Part shown: in pieces, positions 50,601 to 62,183 of the stretch
Layout: the number at the start of each line of letters is the position of its first letter
How positions within the stretch are numbered: position 1 is the first letter of the stretch
Made by a program: the position numbers and the translations under genes
Notes under the pieces: model-generated
What the model was told of the DNA's origin: nothing
Seen by the model: only the letters and a program-made list of their open reading frames with translations
Database searches by the model: none
Origin: Brachynemurus nebulosus
Lineage: Eukaryota > Arthropoda > Insecta > Neuroptera > Myrmeleontidae
Direction of reading: 5' to 3'
Assembly (NCBI GenBank): GCA_035578155.1
Contig: JAPWDM010000005.1
Span: 1,302,001-1,366,000 of the forward strand
Length of the DNA stretch: 64,000 nt

Positions 50601-53457
50601 TGCCGTTTTTGGGTGATCGGTCAGTACATGAAATTGCTCTACAATTATCCACTATCAATTGTTTATTCGTACCAAAAGAAAAAAATAAACATTTTACACG
50701 TGTAGACTAGAGTCCCTACAATAAATAGCGTCGTGACATGTGTGTTGATTGTTGAACGCTTATTGGTTTCGGCCCCAGAGTACAGAGCATGTCCCTGCCA
50801 CTTGTTTTCAAGGACGGACCTTTTCATGTCACAGTTTGCTACGTTTGCTACGTGGCGCTAATGGTATAGGGGGTATACTAAATAGAGTTGGGACATGTGA
50901 GCATTTTTCATCAAATAGATGTCAAAATTAATTACCATATATTATGATTGAGCACAAAAGTATCGTCACCAAGTTATGTGTTAACGAAGAATTAAAATTT
51001 TTTAATTTAACTAATCTTGTATCTTGCCATCTGGTATATTAGTTACAGCGACGTCAGAAAACGGTCCATTTTTTTATAATAGACTAAATGGAGAGTGACA
51101 GGGACATGGTACAGATGGTAGCAATGGATGAGTGTTGCATGTATGCGACACCACACCTCCGATCACTCACACAAAGACAGATCACCGCACAAATACAAAG
51201 TAAACCCAATGCACATATCGTCGCCGTTACTTCAATATGTCGTATGTCAAAAATATGTCATTTTCTGTTAACAATGCTATAGTAACCAAAATCATCTTTT
51301 CTATATAATGGCCAAAATTCCAATGTCTAGGACTTCAGTGAAACAGAGAATGCGCACTTGAAAATATTTTGTATATCGCCATTTTTATTTGGCAATGCGT
51401 CATATGTCGTACAGTGCTTTAAAAATACAGGTACTTTAATAAACAATAAATAACACTAATGACACATCACCAAAAATCCTTGATAATTCAATAAACAAAG
51501 CAACCAAACAGAATTGCAGCGTAAAGAATAAAACACCTTTTTTTAATTTCTGACAAATGCCTTTTTTGACATACGACATTTTGAAGTAACGGCGACGATA
51601 TATAACATATTTTCTATCCTTTACTGGTTACACTGGTTTCAGTAGTATAGAGATAATATGTTGTCTCTGGTCCTGTGTGGTTCAGGCATTTTCTGTCTAC
51701 AATAATTATGTGCTATTAAAATATTTAGTCAAACATGTGATAATTAATTTTGAAGCGTCCCGCTCCGTTTTGGATAGAAAATGGCTGACATGTCATGACC
51801 ATATTCCCGCCACTTGTTTTAAAGGACGAATTTTTAAAGTCACTATATTATCACTATACTAAATAGAGTTGCGACATGTGAGCATTTTTTATCAAATAAT
51901 GTCAAAATTAATTATCATATGGTTGAGTACAAAAGTTATCGTCACCAAGTTATGCGTTAACGAAGAATTAAAATTTTTTAATTTAATTAATCTTTCTAGG
52001 TTGAATTAAAGTATTTTTTTAAATATTTAATTTATTTCCAATTTATTTTAGATGAATTTTTGATGAACAATAGCGAACATAGAGAACTATCAAAACTCAT
52101 GTCCCGACTCTATTTTAGAACAAGTACCATCAACGCCATCTGGTACATTAGTTACAGCGGCGTCAGTAAACGGTTTATTTTTTTTATAATGGATATATAG
52201 AAAGTGCAGACATGGTCACGACTCTGTTAATTATAGGGACTCTAGTGTAGACCAAAAAATAATTAGGTATTTCCGGAACTGTCGAATTGAATATTATAAA
52301 AAAAAATTAATTTGTCGTGACAATAAATTGATAAGTATTTACTGTCGAATCGACTGTAAAGCAGCTTCCACATTCTCGCCGAAGTTGGACGAAGTAGTTC
52401 CTCGCGAGGTTGGCCGAGGCATAAGAATAGCATTGAAACACCAACCGCGAAGTACAACGAAATGACCCTCTACATTCTCGACTCGTCCAACCTCGGCGAG
52501 AATGTGGAAGCTGCTTAAAAAAATTAATTTAACTGATATTTCTGTGGAGTAATTAGCCAATAAAATTACACCAACATAAAACAAAGTTTTACACCGTTAA
52601 CATTAATACAAAATAGGGGGTAAATTGCAATATACTATATGGTGCGATATTTTCGATGTTTACTGCAAAAAAGAAATAAATGTGGCTGGGAATTATTGTA
52701 TTTAAAGAGTTAAAGCGCGGACACAGGTTTTTATGAAAAATAATTACATTTTATTATTAATTATCACACTTTAAAAGAGGTTAAAGTATATTGCTTAGGA
52801 CAATTGAAAAACGGATTTTATATACAAAAACTAATTTGTCTAGTATATTAAATGGCCCCGCATGAGGGGCCGCTTTATTCACTTGTGTTTTGCATTGTTC
52901 TGTTATTTTTATCGTATTCTATAAAAAAAAATACTACAATAAGTTAATAATATCATACAAATGTCAATATTAAAAAATGTGTAAAATATTAATAAATTTG
53001 AGTTTTCGAAAACAAAAATAGGCTTCCGAAATTTAACTTTTCATAATTAAAAATTTCCACCAACTTTGGTTCGTTTTTACCGGTTAAAAAAAATCGCACG
53101 ATATAGTATATTGCAATTTTCCCCAAAATAGGTATTTTATACAAAAGACCGTAATATGTCGAAATCCAAATTTACAAGTTCTAATAAAATACACCATTTG
53201 CAAAAATGCATACAGAAATTAATCTATACATATAATACTTTAATATTAAAAATAGAAAAATTTTATGAGCTTATAGGGATTAAATAAAATAATAAAAATA
53301 TTTTGATTACTTGTATTGGAGCACATTCCATTACTGCTTCCGAAATCATTGAAAATCCAGCTGTGGGGGAAAACAAATCAATCCAATCTTCGGAACGTTG
53401 CAAACAAATTCGACAAATATTTTGTAAATCTTCATTTGATATATTTTCGTGAGTCAT
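47647..53457 (-). CDS. ZAD-C2H2 zinc-finger protein, gene C (chimeric, two exons)
   Basis: Predicted transcription factor of 686 residues, the largest of the cluster. Exon 1 is 53457-53311 and exon 2 is 49560-47647. The 3750-bp intron is expanded by five insertions. An ATG at 49626, in frame with exon 2, is intronic: the acceptor ATTTACAG|ATC at 49560 matches the paralogues. ZAD ligands are C15/C18 and C61/C64. A C2HC finger and three fingers (beginning YSCGIC, YNCPHC, YNCEFC) match gene A almost residue for residue. The protein then switches at about 48.80 kb to the acidic linker typical of B/D/E, followed by twelve more fingers ending HKRTHKE. Fingers 3-4 and 5-6 of that array look like a tandem two-finger duplication. 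The finger starting YGCNKC has a Cys/Asp where the second His should be. In exon 1, SPTAGF replaces SSAAGF. The frame is open throughout, so it looks functional. Confidence 0.9.
49636..50079. mobile_element. hAT-like MITE in gene C intron 1
   Basis: 444 bp with ends TAGGAATGTGA and TAGGGGTGTGA and 8-bp duplications TAAATAGT (49628-49635) and TAAATAAT (50080-50087), one mismatch. The paralogous introns read TAAATAGTACAATTATCC without it. The interior is rich in AATCGATTTT repeats. Confidence 0.87.
50090..50640. mobile_element. MITE with about 60-bp inverted ends in gene C intron 1
   Basis: 551 bp with ends starting AGAGCAATTCCATGT and AGAGCAATTTCATGT, the inverted match extending through CCGATCACCCAAAAA and GGCATGTTCTCC. 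It is flanked by AC on both sides (50088-50089, 50641-50642). The paralogous site reads TAGTACAATTATCC. Superfamily not assigned. Confidence 0.82.
50708..52244. mobile_element. hAT-like element in gene C intron 1
   Basis: 1537 bp with ends TAGAGTCCCTACAATAAATA and TAGAGTCCCTATAATTAACA and perfect 8-bp duplications GTGTAGAC (50700-50707, 52245-52252). Gene A intron 1 has the empty site GGGTGTAGACCAAAAAATAG. Two internal blocks are repeated directly (about 50885-51085 and 51868-52190). No recognisable transposase. Confidence 0.9.
52360..52515. mobile_element. PIF/Harbinger-like MITE in gene C intron 1
   Basis: 156 bp with inverted ends AGCAGCTTCCACATTCTCGC and 3-bp TAA duplications (52357-52359, 52516-52518). 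Paralogous introns read GACTGTAAAAAAATTAA with no insert. TWA target duplications are typical of PIF/Harbinger. GC-rich compared with the surroundings. Confidence 0.85.
52617..53124. mobile_element. Inverted-repeat element in gene C intron 1 (7-bp duplication)
   Basis: 508 bp with ends GGGGTAAATTGCAATATACT and GGGGAAAATTGCAATATACT, flanked by AAAATAG (52610-52616, 53125-53131). Paralogues read ACAAAATATTTTATAC at this point. Superfamily not assigned; no coding content seen. Confidence 0.82.
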
Positions 53458-54291
53458 TTTTACTAAAATAATATTTTTTCAAAAATATTTGATACGATAG
53501 ATACTTTGATTTACATATAACACATATAACTACTGTTAATTGGGTTAACTGTATGTTGATTGCGTGATTAGACAAGGTGAGCTAACTCAATGTATTCAAA
53601 AAAGTGCTTAATAATAAAAGAGGGCATTCGTGTGACTAGATCAGTGTTACCAACTTTTAGTCCATAGTGACTATGGTGACTATATAAAGGTGTCCGAACT
53701 CCATGTACCTATTCAAAAATGAGGGGATTAGTGTTCCTTGTGTACGAAAGCGGTACATAATCTGAATATTACTTTATTACTTACCTATTATTTATTACTT
53801 GAATTTATGCAAAAGTATAAAGTATGTTTGTGAAAAATAAAGTAGAATACTTTATTATAAAATATGGTTGACAACCCTAGACCTAACCACGACCTAACAA
53901 TGCATGTTTGCTCTTGAAGAGCTGATACACGGCTAGTTACCTTAAGGTACCATCAGTGTGATCGGCCGAAAAATAGTCAATTTTCGCGATTTTTTTTCGG
54001 ATGGATAGGATGCGGGAATGGTTGAATTTTTTTTACGATTGATACCACTATTAAACAACACAAAATATTTTTTTATTCATTTTTATTTATTTTTTATAAT
54101 TATTTATAGTTTTTTGAAAAAAGTATCTTTAAAAAAGGGCGGATGTTGGTGCCCACGATTGCGGCTGCAGTTTTCATTTGGGAAAAAAAAAAACAAATAG
54201 ATTATCAATCTGTAGGCAAGCCGCTATGTACCTATGGGAGCTTTGATATATCAAGTTATAATATCAAAAACATATAAATTTAATATAATTT
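53458..54291. other. Gene C upstream region
   Basis: No other gene. Inverted GTGTTACCAAC (53643) and GTTGACAACCC (53867) suggest a small element, but no duplication was found. A TATAAAGG sits at 53682 on the plus strand. Confidence 0.4.
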
Positions 54292-54834
54292 TTTGTCCCA
54301 TAATATAGCCTCACCTTTCAAAAATTACGTATAAATTACGTATTAAATTTTAATAATTAATAACTGGTTGAGCCTCGTTTATTTTCTACTATTTGTGAAA
54401 TTTTTGGTAGAATATTTTCAAATAGATTCCTCACATATTCCAGTGGGATTTGGCGTTAGTTATGTCTAATATTTTCTTTCAATTTTTTTTTCTTGGAAAT
54501 TGTATTGTTTCCCGCCGTCGTATACTTTACGGGACTAATAACTCGATACATTTTCGATGATGCTAGGATCAGATGATCTTACTGGTCGTGTAAAACAGAT
54601 CAGTTTCTTTGTTTAAACCACTCCTGTACACACTCAGCATTGTGAATTAATACATTATCCTACTGAAATATCCACTCTCCGCCCTGTAAAACCTCGTTTA
54701 TTTTTATTTATACGAAAATATTCCAACAAAAATTTCACAAGTAGTGGAAAATAAAGGAGGCTCAACCAGTTATTAATTATTAAAATTATACGTAATTTCT
54801 GAAAGGTGAGGCTATATTATAGGATAAAAACATA
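54292..54834 (-). mobile_element. Tc1-like transposon relic in foldback form
   Basis: On the minus strand, 54700-54560 reads WIFQ*DNVLIHNAECVQEWF with stops, matching the FQQDNAPxHxA...VxEWF region of Tc1-like transposases, and then ENMYRVISPVKY and IPLEYVRNLFENILPKI, the C-terminal part. Several stops make it dead. The outer 120 bp are inverted copies (54292-54430 and 54710-54832), so the transposase C-terminus is present at both ends in opposite orientation, an inverted partial duplication. A related end fragment lies at 55018-55045. Confidence 0.75.
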
Positions 54835-55164
54835 TTAATTTTATAAGTTTTTCATATAACTTTTGTGATTTGTTTCTGCGTTTATTTTATTAAAACAAAT
54901 ACTGTATACTTTTATTCCTTTTATTTACACAATAAAATATTTTCGAAATATATGACTAACGTATTACTGGCTAACCTGTTTCTCTAAAATATTGTCAGTA
55001 AAATATAAAAATTCTTAGTGAGGCTATATTATGAGACGGACTGTAGTCTTATAACGCGTATTCGACTGTAGTAAATACTAATTTTTATTGAGAAATCTTC
55101 TAAAAATGTCACAGTATTTCATTAACTTCAGATGACAGATAATCACAACCAAAGCATGCTTTAA

Positions 55165-55339
55165 AGCTGAGCGTCCACGAGGTCGGAAACGCGGTGCAGT
55201 TCCACTCTCGGAGATAAATACACTTGAATAAATGCAAGTGCGTCTACTAGGTCGACAGAGCGGCGCGGTATCGCCCCGCAGATCTTATTGATGTAAGAAC
55301 CGCACCGCACCGCGTTTCCGACCTAGTCGACGCACAGCA
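55165..55339. mobile_element. GC-rich MITE, PIF/Harbinger-like
   Basis: The ends GCTGAGCGTCCACGAGGTCG and GCTGTGCGTCGACTAGGTCG are inverted, continuing through GAAACGCGGTGC, with TAA on each side. Its GC content is well above the local background. Confidence 0.7.
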
Positions 55340-55950
55340 TAACATATAATAAATTTTTCTATGCCAACTATAGAACAGTTTTTTTTATTTAAAGTGTAGA
55401 CGCCAAGTTATAAATTCGTCTTTTATCCATATTTAAAAATTTTAGCAGTCGTACACAAAAGCTGTGTATGCAACTTGTACATAATTTGATTTTATGAACT
55501 CGCCTTTTTTTATTGTTCTCGCTCGCAAGCTCGCTCAGCCATAAACACGGCTCGTTCATCAAGATCTTCATTACGTACTTGCTGCATAAATAGCGATTAA
55601 AAAAAAAATTAATGTTTATTTTTGTTATATATGGAGAATGAAATATGAGAATTTCAAAACTAAAAATATTATGTAAATGCAGATCTGTATGTAAGCAATT
55701 GCCTCTCCTTTTTTTAACATCCATTGGCTTGTCTTTTATTTCATTGGCTTAAAATAAATTATTGGTTTTATTCCCATTTATACCGAAATTCCTATACACC
55801 CCGTTTGACCGGTATTTACACGGATTTATGTGTGACATATTAATAAAACAGTCTCAAATTGTAAATCGTTTTATGTTTTCTAAATTTATTTAAAATTATA
55901 TTTTTAGGTACATTTTTAACAAACATTTTACAACCTTTATATGCCAAATA

Positions 55951-58798
55951 TTATTCTTTATGCGTACGTTTATGTTTTTTCATGCTACTTGAATCATAAA
56001 ACCCTCGTCCACAAACCGAACATTCAAACGGTGTTTCACCAGTATGCCTTCTAATATGAACCTTTAAATTCCCGTTCAGTGCAAAACATTTATCACAAAA
56101 AGTACATTTAAATGGTTTACTCCCGCTATGTATATGTAAATGCGATTTTAACTGGTGACTCTTTTTGAATTTCTTATTACATATGTGACAACTATATGGT
56201 TTTTCTTCTGTGTGAATGGAACTATGGACCTTCAGTAACCCTAATTTCGAAAAAGACATATTACATTGTTCACAAGTGTACGGTTTATCGGCTGCGTGAC
56301 AACATCCATGATTATACAATCTAAGTCTACTTTTAAATCGCTTCCCACAATCCTTGCACACATATGGCGTCTCACTTGTATGTGTAAGTTTATGCTCTTG
56401 CAATGATGCTAACTGGATGAAGCCTTTGCCGCAGATGTTACATTGATGGGGCCGCTCACCGGTGTGGATCTTCTTATGTCGACACAGGTTTTCCGTGCTA
56501 GCGAATTTTCGTCCACAATTTGGACATTCGTAAGGTTTTTCTCCTGTGTGAGTTCTCAAATGTCGTCTAAGCAGTGGTAATAACCTGAAACATTTACCGC
56601 AGGTGTTACACTGATGCGGACGTTCACCAGTGTGCTTCGTCATATGTCGACGTAAAGTTCCTGCAAGAGTAAATTTGTGTTCACATACAGTACATTGGTA
56701 GGGTTTTTGCCCCGTATGACTTCTCATGTGAATATTAATATGGTTAGCAATAACTAGTTTGCCACATACAGAGCAAAGAATTCGTCGTACGAACTGATTT
56801 TCCTCCTTTCCAGAATTTTCTTTTGTATCTTGACTATTATCGTTTGCTGAATATTCATTTTCATTTTTTAATTCATCGTCTACTGCATCTACATTTTCAC
56901 CAGTAGGAAGTTTTCGCCACCGTTTAATTTTTCCGGCTAAACAACGTTTCTGATGTCGCTGAAGGTTATTTTTTAATGTAAATCTTGTAGAACACTTAAT
57001 ACAAATATAGGGCCGTGTTTTCCTTGCAGTCACTGGTTTAGGTGTCGGTTGTTCACTTGTGTCATTAAAAAAGTTGTCTAATGATTTTACATCATTATCG
57101 GAATCACCGGTAGGGACTTCTTCTTTTATTTCATTTTCAATGTCATTTCCATTAAAATTTACTGACCCACTGTCTTTGAATTCTTCTTCATTCTCAATTT
57201 GTGACACTAACTGATGTAATGTGAGATCAGATTGCACGCAAAGTACCCGAAAACGGTACGCAATCTCCAGCTGAGTGACACAATCCTGACATATTGAATG
57301 TGGTAGCTTATCGTCGTATGAAATCTGTAAATATTTTAATTCAATTAAGGTATGTAACTATAAGTAATTAATTAATAGCTGATGGCTTTTCCATATAAAT
57401 AGTACAATTATCCACTGTCATTTTATTCGTGCCAAAAGAAGAGAATAAACATTTTACGGGTGTAGCCCAAAAAATAGTTATTTCCAGGAGTGTCGGACTG
57501 AATAGTATAGAAAAAATGTTGATGTTTGTCGTGACAATAAAATGATAAATTGATAACTAAGTATTTACTGTCGGATTGATTGTATACACGGAATTGTTTA
57601 AAAATTTATTTAACTGATATTTTTGTGGAGTAATTAGCCAATAAATTACACGAAAACAAAACAAAGTTTTACAACGATAATATTAATACAAAAGACAGTA
57701 ATATGTCGAAATCCAAATTTATAAGTTATAATAAAATAAACTGTTTGCGAAAATGCATGCAGAAATCATCTATATAATACTATAATATTAAAAATATAAT
57801 AATTTTATTAGCTTATAGGTAGGGTTGCCAGAAATCTGGAATGCATAAAGAGAACAATTCAAATCAAAAAAGAGAACAAAAAGAGAACATTACGAAATTA
57901 ATTGAAATAAACACATTTTTTATAAAAAAATAAATAAATATATAAAAATTGTACAACTATACATCTTATGACAATTGTTTCAAATATTTATTGTTTATTT
58001 TCAAACAGAACTTTGTTTGAAGAAAATAATGTATTAAAAAAGGAAGTAGTTCCTAATTCTGATGTATATATACTTTTTTTTTGAGCATAACTCCGATAAA
58101 TGTGCACTGATTTGGATAATCTTTTTGCTTTTTTTGTTTGAAAGAATGTTCCTCCGAGATAATCCCATATAAGTTTGATAAGAATCTGACCATACACTTC
58201 AAAGATGTGCCATAGGAATCTTTAATAAAACCAAAACCACCCAATGAGGAAAAATAAACCTCAAAAAAAAACAAAAAAAAAAATTGAAAACGATTTTTTT
58301 AAAATAAACACAATTTAACCTCCTTCCTTTAATCTAATATCGGCAGTGGTTTTTCCAGCCCCCTTAACATAGTGTCTAAATAAAAGCTGAAGAACAGGGG
58401 ACCAACTATAAAATTACCAAACATTATTAACAGCACTAAATGATTAGAGAACTTACAGCTTTAAGTTCGAATATTAAGGGAAATTTATTGAAAATTCTCA
58501 TTTCAAAAAAGAGTACAAGAGTGAACAATTTTCTATAAAAAAAGAAAAAGAAAGATCGGAATCAAAAAAGAGAACATGTTCTCTTTAAAAGAGATGTTCT
58601 GGCAAACCTACTTATAGGAATTAAATAGAATAATAAAAATATTTTGATTACTTGTATTGGAGCACATTCCATTACTGCTTCTGAAATAATTGAAAATCCA
58701 GCTGCGGAAGAAAATAAATCAATCCGATCTTCGGAACGTTGTAAACAAGTTCGACAAATATTTTCTAAATCTTCATTTGATATATTTTCGTAGATCAT
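55951..58798 (-). CDS. ZAD-C2H2 zinc-finger protein, gene D (two exons)
   Basis: Predicted transcription factor of 506 residues. Exon 1 is 58798-58652 and exon 2 is 57324-55951; intron 1 (1327 bp) is enlarged by one 791-bp element. Exon 1 begins MIYENIS where the paralogues have MTHENIS, and has ICRTC for ICRIC. ZAD ligands are C15/C18 and C61/C64. A C2HC finger follows the acidic region; the E-type linker is shortened (it lacks the EYKLKN-like segment and joins at LPTGENVDA), then ten fingers follow in the same order as in gene B. The finger starting YVCKDC keeps a complete H-x3-H. Fingers ZF3-ZF5 and ZF9-ZF10 match gene B closely, suggesting a recent duplication or gene conversion. DNA-binding role inferred from domains. 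Confidence 0.91.
57820..58610. mobile_element. hAT-like element in gene D intron 1
   Basis: 791 bp with inverted ends TAGGGTTGCCAGA and TAGGTTTGCCAGA, flanked by perfect 8-bp duplications CTTATAGG (57812-57819, 58611-58618). The same place in gene B intron 1 reads GCTTATAGGGATTAAATAG without it. Short minus-strand frames at 57988-58274 are not recognised as transposase. The motif AAAAGAGAACA recurs near both ends. Confidence 0.92.
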
Positions 58799-59956
58799 TT
58801 TTACTAAAATAATATTTTTTCAAACAGATAGTTTGATTTAGATACCGTAAAACACCCTATCTTTACCTATTTAAACCTAACTTTACCATACCACACGTGC
58901 CACACGTTAAAAAAATTTAAAAAATTTCATAGTTTATATGGTATACTCTCTTATTATATTCCTTCCTTATTTAAAGTATGTATGTTCATTTTTCCCTCTT
59001 TTATTATGTTAAATTTGATTTTTAATATGTTTAAATCTAAAACAAATGACTGTTACAGGGTTATCAATGAATTTATAATTTTACTTATTTATATTTTATT
59101 TCTGAATATCACATTTTACCTAATTTTATTGAAATTTAATTTAAATACAATAAATATGAATCATAATATTGTTTTTAATACTGAATATATTTTCCAAACC
59201 AAGCTGAACTTTAGGATTATTTAGAATATTGTGTCGTCTTTAAATTTTTATAAATTATTGAAAAAAGGTTTACTACTTAATTTAATTAACTTACTAATTT
59301 TAAATCTATTTACTTCTAACTATTTATAAAATTTATCATGTATAAAAAAAACACAGGACTAGGGAATAAAGAATAAGAAACTGAAAAAAATATGGTATTT
59401 TTTTTTATTTTAATTTTATAAATTTGAAACTGGTATAATTTTCGATCTTTTTGATTTATTTTTACATTTAAAGTGACGGTTACTGAATTTTAGGGTACAA
59501 CATATTCACAACCTTACAAAAAGTTTGTTTAAATATTCTATTGGAATGCATTGGCAAGGTTTATCAAAATTTATTAAATTGATTTTTTTTTTATTTCATT
59601 GCCAATGTTTCCTAGTACACTTTCTTCAAAGTGTTTCAAAAAGCGAATTGGTAGTATTGGATACTTTAAAGTGGGTGAAGATATTTATCAAATTTTAGTA
59701 TTTGTTGCAAGACTGCATTTCTAGAACATCATAAGATTTGTCCAAAAACTGACCAGTCTTCATTCAGTACAATTACTTTCTTTGGAATAAGATGTAAATT
59801 TTTTAGGTAAAAACTTTTCAGGAGCAAATAAAAAGTTAGTAATCATTTCTTCAAGTCGGATCGTTTTCTGAAGAGATTCTCATTCAAGAAATGTTCAACA
59901 GAACAATCGGAAACTTCAACAGTTGCAAACTGAGTTCCGACTGATGATATCAAAGG
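58799..59956. other. Gene D upstream region and decayed sequence
   Basis: AT-rich; the 80-codon plus-strand frame at 58982 is low-complexity hydrophobic text without a motif. From about 59470 to 59956 there may be more of the dead THAP-type gene, but no frame can be followed. Confidence 0.45.
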
Positions 59957-60292
59957 TTAAGATTCTGTAGCTTGTTGTTTCAAAGTCGGTATAGCGATCC
60001 GTTTCAATTTATTTGAATGAGCACCAAACAAAGACTTTCTGAAATGACCCGAGCAGAAGCGATAACTACTATTTAGAATTCACACATCTAAATTTAAAAA
60101 GTCTTTACTACCAACTGCAGGCAACCACTGGCGATTTCTATAAAAAAAGTCACATTTATTATTAATTCAAGTTAATATTAGTAATAATAAAGATTCTTAC
60201 CTTTCAGAATCCAAAGGAATTCTAAAGAAACTTAAATCTGGAATTTTTTTGCTTTGTTTAAACATATTTGTTATGCAAATATTACCGGGCAT
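59957..60292 (-). pseudogene. THAP-domain gene remnant (two exons, internal stop)
   Basis: On the minus strand, 60292-60201 encodes an opening of about 30 residues typical of a THAP zinc-binding module (MPGNIC..., then DLSFFRIPLDSE). It ends GAAAG|GTAAG. A 63-bp intron leads to acceptor TTTATAG at 60138, and 60137-59957 continues in frame with RNRQWLPAV, then YRFCSGHF and IAIPTL. The WL/W, C-x2-H-F and (A/I)P order is the THAP signature. A TGA interrupts exon 2 before the CSGHF motif, and the second cysteine of the first pair is not evident, so it appears dead. Further decayed coding-like text lies toward 59.5 kb. THAP domains occur in cellular factors and in P-element-type transposases; which one this was cannot be decided here. 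Confidence 0.72.
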
Positions 60293-60485
60293 TTTTATTT
60301 TATTTTATCTTTTACTCAATTTAATTATTATTAATTTTATAATTTAAAAAAACGCCGTGAGCAGCGGGGCCCCATCACGGTAGTCGAATTTTCCCCTTCA
60401 TCTTCGGTATTGAATGTCTACAAGCGAAATGTGATTGAAAGTCTACAACCGAATTGTCATTTTGTTGGTTTCAAAACTGGTGATG

Positions 60486-61770
60486 AGTGTTCGGCTGATC
60501 GAGGCTTTAAAAAAAAAGGTTTCAAGTATTTAGGGGCTGTATCTCAGTAAATTTCAATTCTGTGCCGAAAACAGGTAGCAGAAAAAAAACCAACAAAATT
60601 CGTACGAGGACATTCCTGCCCATGTTTATCCGCTAATTGCCTTTATGTTTTAGTTTTAAATATTATAAAAAAGGAACTTAAATAGTAAACTGGAAGGCTT
60701 TTATGAAGATATTTTTTCTTTCCAAAAAAATCCAAAATTTCTATTTTATAAATAATAAAAATCTAAAATTCCTAATTTATAAATAAACAGTGACTTTAAT
60801 AACATTTTTAAATTACTTAATATGTATGTATTTCATTTGTCATAAAAGTAAGTTCACTTTTTTTTAAATTTTTTAAAATTACTATTCGCCTACTTGTATT
60901 TAGAATAAACATAATGCTTTTAAAACACATTTAACAATAGCATTCAATTCCGATGTAAAAATGGGAGAAGTGGGGGGAAAAGTAATGTGGACTCCCTACA
61001 AGGTACTAGCTGGATACTAACTGAATACACGTACAAAATTTCAGCCCTCTAGGTTTCCTTAGGGAGTCTCTAGACGTGTTAGAAAACAAGCAAAAAAATT
61101 AAGGAAATATTGGCGTAAAAATCGTGGGGGTAAGGGTTAAAAGTTGAAACCTCCAAAAAACAGTGTCTGGCTATTAGCTTAACCTGTACACAAAATTTCA
61201 GCCCTCTAGGTTTATTTGGGGAGATTTTGACCCGAACGAAACTGTTAAAAAACAAGAAAAATCATGTTCTTTTGGGTATAAAAATGGTGGGGGTAGGGGT
61301 TAAAAGTCGAGACCCCCAAAAGGCACCCCCTTGATACTAACTCAACCCAAATACAAAATTTCAGCCCTCTAGGTTAATTCGGGTGACCTGTGCGAGTAGT
61401 ACAAACTTCGAAAACGTCAAAAAAGCATGAAATTGTAGCTTAAAAATGAGGGGGGTGGGGGTAAAATATTAAAACCTTCAAAAAGCACAACCTTGGTATG
61501 AACTCTATCAACACACCAAATTGCAACCTTCTACGTTAATTCTGGGGGGCTGGGGGCGTGTTAGATCCAGCGAAAATCTTTTTTTTCCCCCCTACTCCCT
61601 CCAGATCATCCTAGGAAACTGAATTTTGGGTATGTTGTAGATAATTGACCGAAACATTATTTCCAACCGATTTGGAAAATTTTTATTGCTTTGCCGCCCC
61701 CCACCACCCCCTTAAAGGTCGGGTCAGAAAAAAAATTTGCCCAAAATTTGACCCCACTTTGATAGTATGA
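60486..61770. repeat. 1-kb dispersed repeat, copy 2
   Basis: Direct copy of 27230-28187, 33 kb away, longer because it has two extra internal units with AAATTTCAGCCCTCTAGGTT. It lies outside the zinc-finger cluster on its upstream side. Confidence 0.85.
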
Positions 61771-61870
61771 GGTGCCTCGAAAATGAGCCCCATTTACCAA
61801 ATTTCATCTCTTAACTTCCATAGGGGGGCCCTACACAAATTAAAAGGTGGCGGGAATATATATATATATA

Positions 61871-62057
61871 TACAGGGTGTAAAGTAAATAAGTTTCATCC
61901 TTTTGAGAGATGGTTTATCTCGGTGTAAAATTGCCGAAGACATAAAAATTTTTTCGGAATTCGCTATCTGAGAAAATCGCATCCCAGCCAGCTCATCGTT
62001 TAATATGAATTTCTCTGAATACGCCTCTGACCAAACTAAAATTATTCGCACCCTGTA
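61871..62057. mobile_element. Short MITE TACAGGGTG...CACCCTGTA
   Basis: 187 bp bounded by inverted TACAGGGTG ends with TA on both sides, inserted at the end of a short TA run. A minus-strand frame (61794-62183) running through it is not a gene. Confidence 0.7.
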
Positions 62058-62183
62058 TAATAAAAATTTTTTAAAAATAAAAATAATTTTTTTTTTTATT
62101 TTACGACAATATGTAAACATCTGCCGACTTTTGAATTGATTAGGTACTGTATAGTAAAAAAAAAACCGAACACTGTTTTTCAT

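Noticed and set aside
53632..53880. Small element bounded by GTGTTACCAAC and GTTGACAACCC
   Set aside because: Only about 11 bp match at the ends and the flanks do not agree.
58982..59224. 80-codon hydrophobic frame
   Set aside because: AT-rich low-complexity text without conserved features.
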